Assembly: GCA_016845365.1 (NCBI GenBank)
Contig: JAERST010000016.1
Coordinates: 1-53,600 of the forward strand
Length of the DNA stretch: 53,600 nucleotides
Direction of reading: 5' to 3'
DNA from: Methanobacteriota archaeon
Lineage (GTDB): Archaea; Thermoplasmatota; Poseidoniia; Poseidoniales; Thalassarchaeaceae
Positions 9,601-16,042 of the stretch are shown here, in pieces; the first letter of the stretch is position 1, and each line of letters opens with the position of its first letter. The position numbers and the translations under genes were made by a program. Below the pieces are notes generated by a model. The model did no database searches. It worked only from the letters and a program-made list of their open reading frames with translations, and was not told the origin of the DNA.

Positions 9601-12227
9601 CAGAAGATGCTGCATGGCATGCCTACAGGTTGTATGTGTGGGATTCAACCGCTGACCCATTATGGGAGCCAACTCAAGAGGACTTAGATTCATTCTCTAC
9701 ATACACTAGGTCGGGCTTATGGTCCCGCACAAATGCAACCATAACAAGAGCGGACAATGCTGGTGTAACGGAAGAATTGCGGGATGATCGCCAATACCGT
9801 GCAGCAGTTGTAATTGAATACGCAGATGGATCATTGGGCGTTCCAATGACATACCCACAAAATATTACTCCAACAGACGAGGTTCCAGCCGCTCCGGCTT
9901 GGATGACCGCAAATCCAGCTTCGGGTGGGGCGGCTGGTACCATTTTCCTAGAATGGGCTGCCTGTACTGAACTTGACCCGGATAGAGTTAGGATTTGGGC
10001 CGTGCAACAAGAAATTACCAGCGTAGTCGGGCTTTCAGACCCATTCGAATTCCATTGGAGTACTGGGAACACAACCGCCTTGCAATTAGAAGGTGGAGTT
10101 CCGTATTGGTTTGCAGCGGTGTGTGTAGACGAAGCAGGACAATCTTCAATCAATAATGCCACAATAATTGGTCCAGTGGTTACCGCAGGTGGCCTCAATG
10201 ATGGAATTCCGCCGATGCCGATTACTGGAACAACAGCCATCGACGTGCCGAACGATGAAGGCGGTAGAATCAATGTCTCTTGGGATGCAAATACTGAGGA
10301 GGACTGCACCTTCTACACAGTATATGTTCTACCAGCCTCCGGCTTCCAACCCCCTTCAACGGTTGATGGTTGGCCCGTTGCAGGATATACAGATAATTGT
10401 GAAACGACTTCAATCATCATTGATTCTTTGGGCGAAAGTCGTCTAATCGATGGAATAGTCTACTGGATTGGAGTCGTAGCCTTTGACGATTGGGGCAATG
10501 GTGACGTCGACAACGTACTCGTCGTAGATGCTACCCCTGAGGCTGATTTCGACGGAGAAGCAATACCTCCAGATCGAGTCACTGGACTCGATGCGTGGGA
10601 TTATCCAGAAGATGACGGTTCAGCCGTTGATATTCGCTGGAATCGCTCATCAGCTGATGACTTCTCATTCTACACAGTTTGGGTCTCCGAGTACCCACTG
10701 AACAACGTAACCGAGATTTGGGAATCCTGCAGTGAAAACCCATCTGATTGTGGTTTGGTAGTCATTAACCAGCGTCAGTTTGGAGCCAACTTCCAATTAG
10801 AATATACTGCAGAAAGTGCTCTTTATGGAAGCTCTGTAGATACTTTAGAAGTAGGTCCAATCCAATCTATGATTCCTCTCTATGTCACTGTAACTATTCA
10901 TGATATATCTGGAAATGTGCACCTAAGTGGCTTATCGGAACATATGGTCTTAGTTACTCCAATGGATAATCGCGGAGATGTATCTCCGCCCGACCGAGTC
11001 CAAGCTCCGGTACTCAGAGATAGGCCAAATGATGCTGGAAATGCGATGTTTGTAGAATTCCCATCAAGTGACGCCTCTGACATCGCAGAATATTGGATTT
11101 ACGCGGTAATCGATACCCCGGTTCTGTTGCAAAGAACCGATGACCTACAACCCGCAATGATCGTTGATAGAGAACAGGACCTTCCAGTCCTACTAACCGA
11201 GTTCTCAGCCTATGGTGATGACATTGCTACACCATTGGTACCAAACCGTCGAATCTATGTTGCAGTGGTTGCAGTTGATTCGTCAGGCAATGCTTGGACG
11301 GACAATCTCGCCAGTACTTGGATAGAACTTGCAGACGAACTATCCGCAGACCCGTGTCCAGAGTGTCCAGATGTTAGTGGAATTAGGGCCAGTTGGAATG
11401 CTGCAGGTTCTCTAATAGAGGTAACCTGGGATAATGCCGAGGATCCAATGTATGCAAGTTACTACGCCTTTGTCAGCCTAGAATCGTTCGATGACACTAG
11501 AAACGCTTCGCTGGTTAAGTCTGGTATGAGAGATACGATATTGATTCTCAATGAATTCAATGGTGAAATGATTGACCGTGAAGAGACATATTGGATTGAG
11601 ATTGTAACCTACAATGGAGAAGTTCACACATTCTATGCCGACCCAGTAGAAGTTCCACCTTGGGAAGAATCCAGCTTTGGTACTACCCAACCAGGCGATG
11701 ATGCCGCAGGTGAGTCCTGGGTCGATAAAATACTAGCAGGCGACATGAACATGGTAATCATTGCACTTTCAGTAGTAATGTTCCTAGTCGGTGCAATGAT
11801 GTTCATCAGGCCAAGAGGAGATTCTGCTCCTGAGCCTTGGGAGATGGGCGCCCTAGAAGTCGAGTTGGAAGAGCAAATGGAGCGGGAGGCGGCTGGCCTT
11901 ACCGATGACGAAGACTTCGGTGCTGAAGAATTGGAAATTGATGGCGGACTAGTCGCTAATGCTAGGCGCAAGGAAGACGATTCTTCAGATGAAAGCAAGA
12001 GCGATTACACCGAGACTATGGCTGGTGCAGGAGCCCCATTGGAAGAGGAAGTAGAGTCAACACCATCCGCAGATAGTGGCGTTATGGACGAATTACTAGG
12101 GGATGAAGAAGAGTTAGACCTTGGGGACCTCGATGACATGGCAGACGACCTGAACTTCGATGACTTGGATGAAGAAGAATCAGAAGACGATGATATTGAC
12201 ACATCTTTCTTAGACGAAATGCTCTGA
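3642..12227 (+). CDS. Giant membrane-anchored beta-propeller / fibronectin III surface protein
   Basis: A 2861-residue protein. A signal peptide (basic start, then ALLLATLMVLLPWSAYS) is followed by a short unassigned region. A very long repeat region to about residue 1810 is built from segments of the kind IWVASG, VWIGTSNAGV, LSSNDVSSLAFD and GLPSN, typical of two-component-regulator propeller (Reg_prop) blades. From about residue 1960 to 2665 come roughly six fibronectin-III-like repeats, several opening with a PNDGGG/PNDEGG-type turn before a W-containing strand. One transmembrane helix (about 2703-2724) and an acidic cytoplasmic tail of some 135 residues follow. The bulk is therefore outside the cell. 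Likely roles are adhesion, polymer binding or cell-surface architecture, none of which is proven. It is transcribed away from maeB. Confidence 0.88.
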   Translation: MSNPRQLLSKRRSALLLATLMVLLPWSAYSDVNQLESEQEIREVSQAAWGASGSNDTGWIDLVATGADPDNGSYAYSDLFLPFAPGAQISNLTFEIAVNGSAGYWANEPQITLMDTQTPILDWRGYGDLGQQNEMQNNPPSVLNGTLSTYLKPNSISDASWELPAGVTLTDMVIEALRPADPMVSYSAVDIDIHDSAVNPNDGRLYILLDDDLLHLDARSQKPIVDIETGIMGRSLAIDSDTGTLLIGTEDGSVLSRSLFDSSEMPNLREPTGLQNAGIYSISVDDYGTVWAAGNCSIHFKPIGEEVWSEYDYCPTINIETPSDMMIIGDSVYLATTNAGVHILNYITSSSSGSVSVSVDSQTDWSTQNFLSSDQITDLEIVGNHLLIATADSGINRRDLTAQSWIATWSTNNWLASNQIHGLSLTPGWLHILAGTTVHAYDTNSLIFQSQNQLSQLGLYGNGAMAIAWPAHPSRGPISSTALFSDGSGTLGMQITENPAGTLTLVSGPSIDGMDVVSRIDDGDSGEIWVASGRIIDRYDEADRAWKTPIDIRDYVSNPGQIVAIQQDDNDNVWIGTSNAGVLRLENTDGSYIGTVSGLSSNDVSSLAFDDTNGYLVIGHSQSGISIIDTNQMTLVDTITTSDGLDSDVVNSVATRYGIAYMATPDKGVMRVELSTSTIIGSWQSLGADDLDATPVAVDGDVLYIGLYEFGILVIDRLTGDISDLWNQDTNSLPDDDVLSLEMDDFGGLLVGSEGSFSRYDGSTWTTLTTSGSWWNRPSVFYDVTSDGDGLYAGTNRGACKWNWQYQFQDCVSSGDGLESRFVYTIEMLAPDRAYTGGNQGAGIVNMDNFSVIETWTAGDDTQRARTVKVDNILYLGFENTGIARYDLINNEWLTTWDGDQGYINDDDVTALVPGQTYGTIWAGGDFGLTLIDVINDVVLISWDRGSNPNGPTLSNSIPADIEIYGDILHYSTQRSTSWWGGGSDSIYRINLTTNTSLTTIEVDDRTGWNGVINGIGIVDDQLWIGIRPTQTWNDGDGTIVRWNMTNESWEDDLSTIGNVLRVNARFLGECFPLNTSSCELWVAYGNFILRRFNADTMTLLDEWTDVDGPIRGMEEYQGEYLFASMNGILRWDPVNETWLDSWTPGDGLPSNTEEEFYSMKVIGNDLWVGNMESSGWNSNAQILRKDGTTGNWSSWDLGTGDIPDGYAADIGICDDIVHVAIGARFWWGNQGGVARYDLVDHDSDSITNEWISAMTSGSSGLSNNDPRAVTCDEANDILYIAYDTEGVGIDRYNYNTDTYLSILTAADGISEDRIFPGGLLHDNNVLLAAHQYDNQGGISRLITSGTATANGQVLDPGMDGCSIDRAPSSTGQVIYAIGRSGQTTGLNRVDRLDSSGLIASGYDELAGLTSGRVLEIISNDTHVWVTSALDSSSFYGSSILQGEILANGSVRWEYGYNFQQDVVNEMTLDGETLWVTTAGRGLKAIDLKQRRIVSTPPALHAQMDGMIIENNTMYVGLMGNEGSAAGFQTFDTLSRQWSYGSLIAGLPSNLVRDFMVYGDHIMIATHGGIGMYNTTRDDWDNPITTIDGLPSPIITHLHSINTTIQGGGKVLAGGAAGVTVLHESNLTVLTTLGFNDGLMGNTVSGITEAGPISRVVQNPDGTNSTIYHDAAIFISHNGQGPTRPGVAAWDLATDMANGTYNIDMIPSNDVRAIVADDWGVHVATDVAPLVHWNGSMMQMETGVSTSSLLSWPPYEMHSDGQYLVVMSPRGLDVVDVDGRHEVVSNRVITGLQGGHIDFSGFYAVGNDGLHVYKPTVSLQETARENQRRADPLTLLYSGRTWDITNTTHPGMATVLVTPENPIQIPESSSASAPGKLPMHVETMTMLAPQRGAWVWARSTSLNYTGSWDLAASNGGIQQAFQSAISAVGPGTSSAILHVQMQSPQDGAMQVRITYDWERIEVPTVITNLVDRPNDGGGVIEASWLPAEDAAWHAYRLYVWDSTADPLWEPTQEDLDSFSTYTRSGLWSRTNATITRADNAGVTEELRDDRQYRAAVVIEYADGSLGVPMTYPQNITPTDEVPAAPAWMTANPASGGAAGTIFLEWAACTELDPDRVRIWAVQQEITSVVGLSDPFEFHWSTGNTTALQLEGGVPYWFAAVCVDEAGQSSINNATIIGPVVTAGGLNDGIPPMPITGTTAIDVPNDEGGRINVSWDANTEEDCTFYTVYVLPASGFQPPSTVDGWPVAGYTDNCETTSIIIDSLGESRLIDGIVYWIGVVAFDDWGNGDVDNVLVVDATPEADFDGEAIPPDRVTGLDAWDYPEDDGSAVDIRWNRSSADDFSFYTVWVSEYPLNNVTEIWESCSENPSDCGLVVINQRQFGANFQLEYTAESALYGSSVDTLEVGPIQSMIPLYVTVTIHDISGNVHLSGLSEHMVLVTPMDNRGDVSPPDRVQAPVLRDRPNDAGNAMFVEFPSSDASDIAEYWIYAVIDTPVLLQRTDDLQPAMIVDREQDLPVLLTEFSAYGDDIATPLVPNRRIYVAVVAVDSSGNAWTDNLASTWIELADELSADPCPECPDVSGIRASWNAAGSLIEVTWDNAEDPMYASYYAFVSLESFDDTRNASLVKSGMRDTILILNEFNGEMIDREETYWIEIVTYNGEVHTFYADPVEVPPWEESSFGTTQPGDDAAGESWVDKILAGDMNMVIIALSVVMFLVGAMMFIRPRGDSAPEPWEMGALEVELEEQMEREAAGLTDDEDFGAEELEIDGGLVANARRKEDDSSDESKSDYTETMAGAGAPLEEEVESTPSADSGVMDELLGDEEELDLGDLDDMADDLNFDDLDEEESEDDDIDTSFLDEML

Positions 12228-12271
12228 TTGTGCTAGCATCGGGTTGAAGCCCTATTCATCTATCGAGGTCT

Positions 12272-13051
12272 ATGGATGGCGATCCCCGTTCCGAGGTATT
12301 CACCACCATCGCTTGGGATGGAGGTTCTCGGCTATTAGCAGCCGACTTGCATATTGCTCGTCTTTTCCGACACGCTGAGAGATTAGGATTCAATCTTCCA
12401 AACAAACTAACAGAACTTATTTTCGAAGCGCTCAGTAAGACAGATATTCCGGGCGAATCAGTGGTTGGAGAAAATCAGGCGCCATTTTTGATTAAGATCG
12501 GAGTCACTCCGAATGGCGAAGTCAATTTAATTCCTAGAGTAAACGGAAAATGGCCCAATCCAATGAGAGCAATTAGTCTTGCAGCACCTCGATGGGAGGG
12601 TTCAGTAAGAGGAACTAAACACGGCGATTGGCAACCATATTTTGATGCTCGAGAGGTAGCGAAAGAGCATGGAGCGGATATATCCCTTCTATTCGATAGA
12701 GATATTCTAGTTGATGGAGATAGGTGTATGCCTATTTTGCTGGATAACGATGGAGTTGCTTACTATCCAAAGCCCTCGGAAGGTGCACTAGAATCTGTTA
12801 CTCTAGAACAAATCAGAGAAGGTATCGAGAGTGCTGGAGTACCAGTTAGGGAAGCTAGACTGACTCTACCAATGTTGCTACGGGCTTCTGAGATGATAGT
12901 CTTAGGAAGTGGCTTAGGTGTTCAGGCATTAGGTGAAATTGATGGAAGGCAAATTGGTCAACCAAATGGTAGATTGTATCAAGCGGCCTACAACACTTGG
13001 ATGAATCGATTAAAGACCGCATGGATGAGATTAGAAGATTTGGAGGGCTGA
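12272..13051 (+). CDS. pabC: 4-amino-4-deoxychorismate lyase (aminotransferase class IV)
   Basis: 259 residues with class IV PLP-enzyme features: an early RLLAADLHIARLFRHAERLGF segment, and a C-terminal EARLTLPMLLRASEMIVLGSG that matches the region binding the cofactor phosphate, followed by a GxxALGEIDGRQIG segment. It could be read as a branched-chain or D-amino acid aminotransferase. The next gene, one base downstream, is a fused PabB-PabA aminodeoxychorismate synthase, so the natural role is releasing pyruvate from aminodeoxychorismate to give p-aminobenzoate. Product use (folate-type or tetrahydromethanopterin-type C1 carriers) cannot be decided here. The ATG at 12272 follows a 44-bp gap after the giant gene. 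Confidence 0.85.
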   Translation: MDGDPRSEVFTTIAWDGGSRLLAADLHIARLFRHAERLGFNLPNKLTELIFEALSKTDIPGESVVGENQAPFLIKIGVTPNGEVNLIPRVNGKWPNPMRAISLAAPRWEGSVRGTKHGDWQPYFDAREVAKEHGADISLLFDRDILVDGDRCMPILLDNDGVAYYPKPSEGALESVTLEQIREGIESAGVPVREARLTLPMLLRASEMIVLGSGLGVQALGEIDGRQIGQPNGRLYQAAYNTWMNRLKTAWMRLEDLEG

Positions 13052-13052
13052 T

Positions 13053-15299
13053 ATGCGAGTAATTGAACGTACAGAGGATAACTCGCATGAATCTCCTCTA
13101 ATTTCCATGTTGCAGGCTAGAACCCGTGAAGGAGATGAATTGCTTCTTCATTCAGGTGGGCCTGTAACTGACCTGTCACAAAAGTCCATGCTTCCAGCCT
13201 TGGATAGCATTCGCTTTCTTTTCTTCGAACCGTACGGAGAAGATGCCCCAACAGGTTCTGCGCTTAGTGGTGAAATATACCTAGGAAATCCTCCTCCGCT
13301 GAACTTAGTTCGTCAGCGACTAGTAGAAGGGCGATGGCATACAGAAGAGGAGTATAATCCAGCAACATTAGAGCAAGCCTTGTCTATTGTCGCTGAGCAT
13401 GAAATAGAAGTAGAACTGAATGAACAACACTCGATTACTCCAGGTGGATTCGCTGGCTTACTTGGATATGATTTAGGTCGTTGGTCAAATTCTATTCGAT
13501 TGGCGAATACACCTGAACCTGGTACGCTACTAGGCGTTTTGTGGCGATGTGATGCATGGTGGATACACGAACGTGCTAACAATCAATTGCGATTAATTGC
13601 GATTGAGGGGCATCAATGGTTAGAGCAAGAATCACCCAAACTTTCGGATTTACAAATGCCATCCAAACCAGAATCAATAGTGCCCGATAGCGAGAGCGAT
13701 TCTGAACATGCCAGAAAGGTCGAGAAAATCCGTGAATCGATTCGTGGCGGCCACCTCTATCAGGTGAATTATGGCCGCAGATGGCAAGGTGAAATGTCTG
13801 GTCAACCGTGGGATACATTCCGAAGAATGACCCATTCTAATCCCGCTCCTTTCTCCTCATGGCTGTACTTAGCAGATCACGGCTGGGCAGTCGCCTCAGC
13901 CTCTCCTGAGAGATTGATGCGCCTTGAATCTGGAATTGTCTCAACCAGACCAATAAAGGGAACGAGGGCAAGGGGAAAGAACGAGAAGGAAGATTCTGCT
14001 CTAAGGTTAGAATTAGCATCATCAGAAAAAGAAATGGCCGAGCACTTGATGCTGGTAGATTTGGAACGGCACGACCTTTCTTCTGTTTGTCAGAGTGGTA
14101 GTGTACATTGGTCTGACTGCCGAATTGAAGCTTTGGCAAATGTGCAACATTTGGTTTCTGGGGTGGAGGGAAAAATTAGTCCTAACAATAGTGCTGGAAA
14201 ATCTTTGGCTGCCCTATTCCCCGGTGGATCAATCACCGGTTGCCCAAAGGTTGTGACTATGGCAGCCATCGACCAACTAGAGGGTTCGCCGAGAAGTGCT
14301 TGGACAGGATCAATCGGCCATCTCAACCAAAGCGCTGGACAGGCCGATTGGAATATCCTAATTCGAACTATGGAGGCTCGCAGTGGTCCGGAATCATGGT
14401 ATGCTACGGTTCAAGCAGGTGGAGGCGTTGTAATCGATTCAAATCCTGCCGACGAGGTCGAGGAAGCACGCTGGAAGGCAGCTGCAGTAACCGAAGCGAC
14501 GTGGGGATTCCGAACTGGATTCAGTAGTGAAGAATTGCCCGAGAGGGAAGTTGGCATACTTCCTCTTCCCAAGGTCAAAGGAGCATTGGGTAGAATATCC
14601 CCTGGACTTCCAAAGAAGTCCGGTTTGGAAATTGATTATCACGTTCTCTTAGTGGACAACCTCGATTCCTTCACAAACAATATCGCAGAATCGCTACATC
14701 GGCTCGGAGCAAAGGTGACAATCGTTGAGGGCAGACCAGTTGAAAAAATCGATACAAAAACTCAAGTCAACACTTGGTTAGACATTTACCGTCCTACACA
14801 TATCATAATTGGACCGGGTCCTTCTCGCCCAGAAGTTTCTCCTCTAAGCATGGAAATTGCCCACAGAGCCTTGCAAAACAGATTGAAAATCCTGGATGCC
14901 CCAATTCCAATACTTGGTTGGTGTTTGGGTCATCAAGCAATTGGTCTTGCAGCAGGATGGAATCTAATTGAATCTCCTCTAGGCGCAGTTCATGGAGTAC
15001 CATCAAGAATCATTCATGACGGCTCAGGTCTGTTCCAACATGCCTCAGAGGAGGTTGTAATGATGCGCTACAATAGCTTGGTTCTAGAGGCGACGAATGA
15101 GGACCTCATAGCAAACTCATGGGATGAATCTGGAAGTCTGATTATGGGGTTAAGTCATCCTTCTCTTCCAATAGAGGGAGTTCAATTCCACCCTGAATCA
15201 GTCGGCAGTCCAGATGGACTAGCCTTGCTTAGGTCATTCCTTAATTTCTCAAACAAAGTTACCAAGTTTGAGCCCAACAAACAGGTTAGACGACCGTAG
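13053..15299 (+). CDS. pabB: Aminodeoxychorismate synthase, PabB-PabA fusion
   Basis: 748 residues with two enzymes in one chain. Residues to about 500 are the chorismate-binding component I: GGHLYQVNYGRRW, SPERLMRLESG, and the PIKGTRARG motif. Its Lys marks aminodeoxychorismate synthase, where anthranilate synthase has Ala. GGSITGCPK and QAGGGVVIDSNP-type segments follow. Residues from about 530 are a class I glutamine amidotransferase: LLVDNLDSFTNNI, IIGPGPSRPE, the nucleophile in GWCLGHQAIG and the His/Glu of FHPES. The fusion takes ammonia from glutamine and makes 4-amino-4-deoxychorismate for PabC. The order PabB first, PabA second is noteworthy, since many bacterial fusions run the other way. 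It starts one base after the pabC stop codon. Confidence 0.92.
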   Translation: MRVIERTEDNSHESPLISMLQARTREGDELLLHSGGPVTDLSQKSMLPALDSIRFLFFEPYGEDAPTGSALSGEIYLGNPPPLNLVRQRLVEGRWHTEEEYNPATLEQALSIVAEHEIEVELNEQHSITPGGFAGLLGYDLGRWSNSIRLANTPEPGTLLGVLWRCDAWWIHERANNQLRLIAIEGHQWLEQESPKLSDLQMPSKPESIVPDSESDSEHARKVEKIRESIRGGHLYQVNYGRRWQGEMSGQPWDTFRRMTHSNPAPFSSWLYLADHGWAVASASPERLMRLESGIVSTRPIKGTRARGKNEKEDSALRLELASSEKEMAEHLMLVDLERHDLSSVCQSGSVHWSDCRIEALANVQHLVSGVEGKISPNNSAGKSLAALFPGGSITGCPKVVTMAAIDQLEGSPRSAWTGSIGHLNQSAGQADWNILIRTMEARSGPESWYATVQAGGGVVIDSNPADEVEEARWKAAAVTEATWGFRTGFSSEELPEREVGILPLPKVKGALGRISPGLPKKSGLEIDYHVLLVDNLDSFTNNIAESLHRLGAKVTIVEGRPVEKIDTKTQVNTWLDIYRPTHIIIGPGPSRPEVSPLSMEIAHRALQNRLKILDAPIPILGWCLGHQAIGLAAGWNLIESPLGAVHGVPSRIIHDGSGLFQHASEEVVMMRYNSLVLEATNEDLIANSWDESGSLIMGLSHPSLPIEGVQFHPESVGSPDGLALLRSFLNFSNKVTKFEPNKQVRRP

Positions 15300-15337
15300 C
15301 GTTGAAGGAGCGATGTTCGCTGGCAAGGTTGACGTCT

Positions 15338-15700
15338 ATGCCAGTCTGTCGCATGTGCACCCAAAACTACCCGAACTCTCAGTTCGTTAGTGGTAATGGC
15401 CCCCGCTACCAGGTTTGCGTTCGTTGTGCTACCGAGAACGATATGTTGGCAGAAGGTGAGGAAACAGCGCTATACTCAAGCGAGTTAGTTCGAGCACGTT
15501 CAGCACTGTTCGCTCGCCGCTTCAGGCCGTGGGGTTTTCTTCTTGCAGGTTGGTTACTATTCTTCTCATTTGGAACGGGGATCGAATTGTGGTCAAATCT
15601 ACTTCTGGGCACTCTAATTATTGGGACTCTAGCGACTCCAGTGCTCCACTTCATGGGCTCGACAAAATTCCGAGCCGAACTCGCGGCACTGACTCCTTGA
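15338..15700 (+). CDS. Small zinc-ribbon membrane protein
   Basis: About 120 residues. The N-terminus has two cysteine pairs (CRMC and CVRC, about 20 residues apart) that would bind one zinc ion. It ends with two hydrophobic segments, WGFLLAGWLLFFSFG and LLLGTLIIGTLATPV, which would span the membrane. The start at the ATG at 15338 places the first cysteine pair at the very N-terminus and has an AAGGTTGA-like ribosome site. A TTG at 15302 would add twelve residues. It follows the PabBA gene by 38 bp and may be cotranscribed. No function is recognised. Confidence 0.65.
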   Translation: MPVCRMCTQNYPNSQFVSGNGPRYQVCVRCATENDMLAEGEETALYSSELVRARSALFARRFRPWGFLLAGWLLFFSFGTGIELWSNLLLGTLIIGTLATPVLHFMGSTKFRAELAALTP

Positions 15701-15751
15701 TGGAAAACTATCCAAAAAACAGCCCAAATCAGGCACGGGAACTCTTGATAT

Positions 15752-16014
15752 AGCCACGCAATGGCTGACAAATTAGAGGGAACGGTGGGTTCCCTATGAA
15801 AGCCCGTGAGATTGGATGCGTAAAAGAGGAGGAGCAAACGAAGTAATACAGTATTTCCACAAAAGCCTCAAATGCAGCTCAGTGCTACGTTTAGAGTGGT
15901 TGTGGAAAGAATACCTAGTGGGCTCCCAAATAGCATCCGTAACTCCCGGAAGAATTGGCTTCGCGCAAGGACGAGCGCGAGCATTCACCGGAAAGAGAGA
16001 ACAGCGGGTTCTCT
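15752..16014 (+). ncRNA. Hairpin-rich non-coding stretch; candidate structured RNA or long leader
   Basis: The 342-bp gap between two plus-strand genes holds five inverted repeats in order: AGCCA/TGGCT at 15752-15766, AGGGAAC/GTTCCCT at 15777-15795, a compound hairpin at 15851-15914, TCGCGC/GCGCGA at 15961-15980 and AGAGAAC/GTTCTCT at 15996-16014. The compound hairpin has paired arms GTATT/AATAC, CCACAA/TTGTGG, CTCAAA/TTTaGAG and GCA/TGC. I could not match conserved cores of SRP RNA or RNase P RNA. It could be a small stable RNA, or the 5' leader of the following calcium-repeat gene. A 66-codon frame at 15816-16016 crosses it but looks non-coding. Confidence 0.35.
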
Positions 16015-16042
16015 GAACTGATATTTTGGAAGTGAAAAGAAA

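Noticed and set aside
15816-16016. 66-codon frame in the hairpin-rich gap
   Set aside because: No ribosome site, no recognisable pattern, and it crosses three inverted repeats that look like RNA structure.
15702-16042. SRP RNA or RNase P RNA
   Set aside because: The conserved SRP helix 8 and RNase P core sequences were not found.
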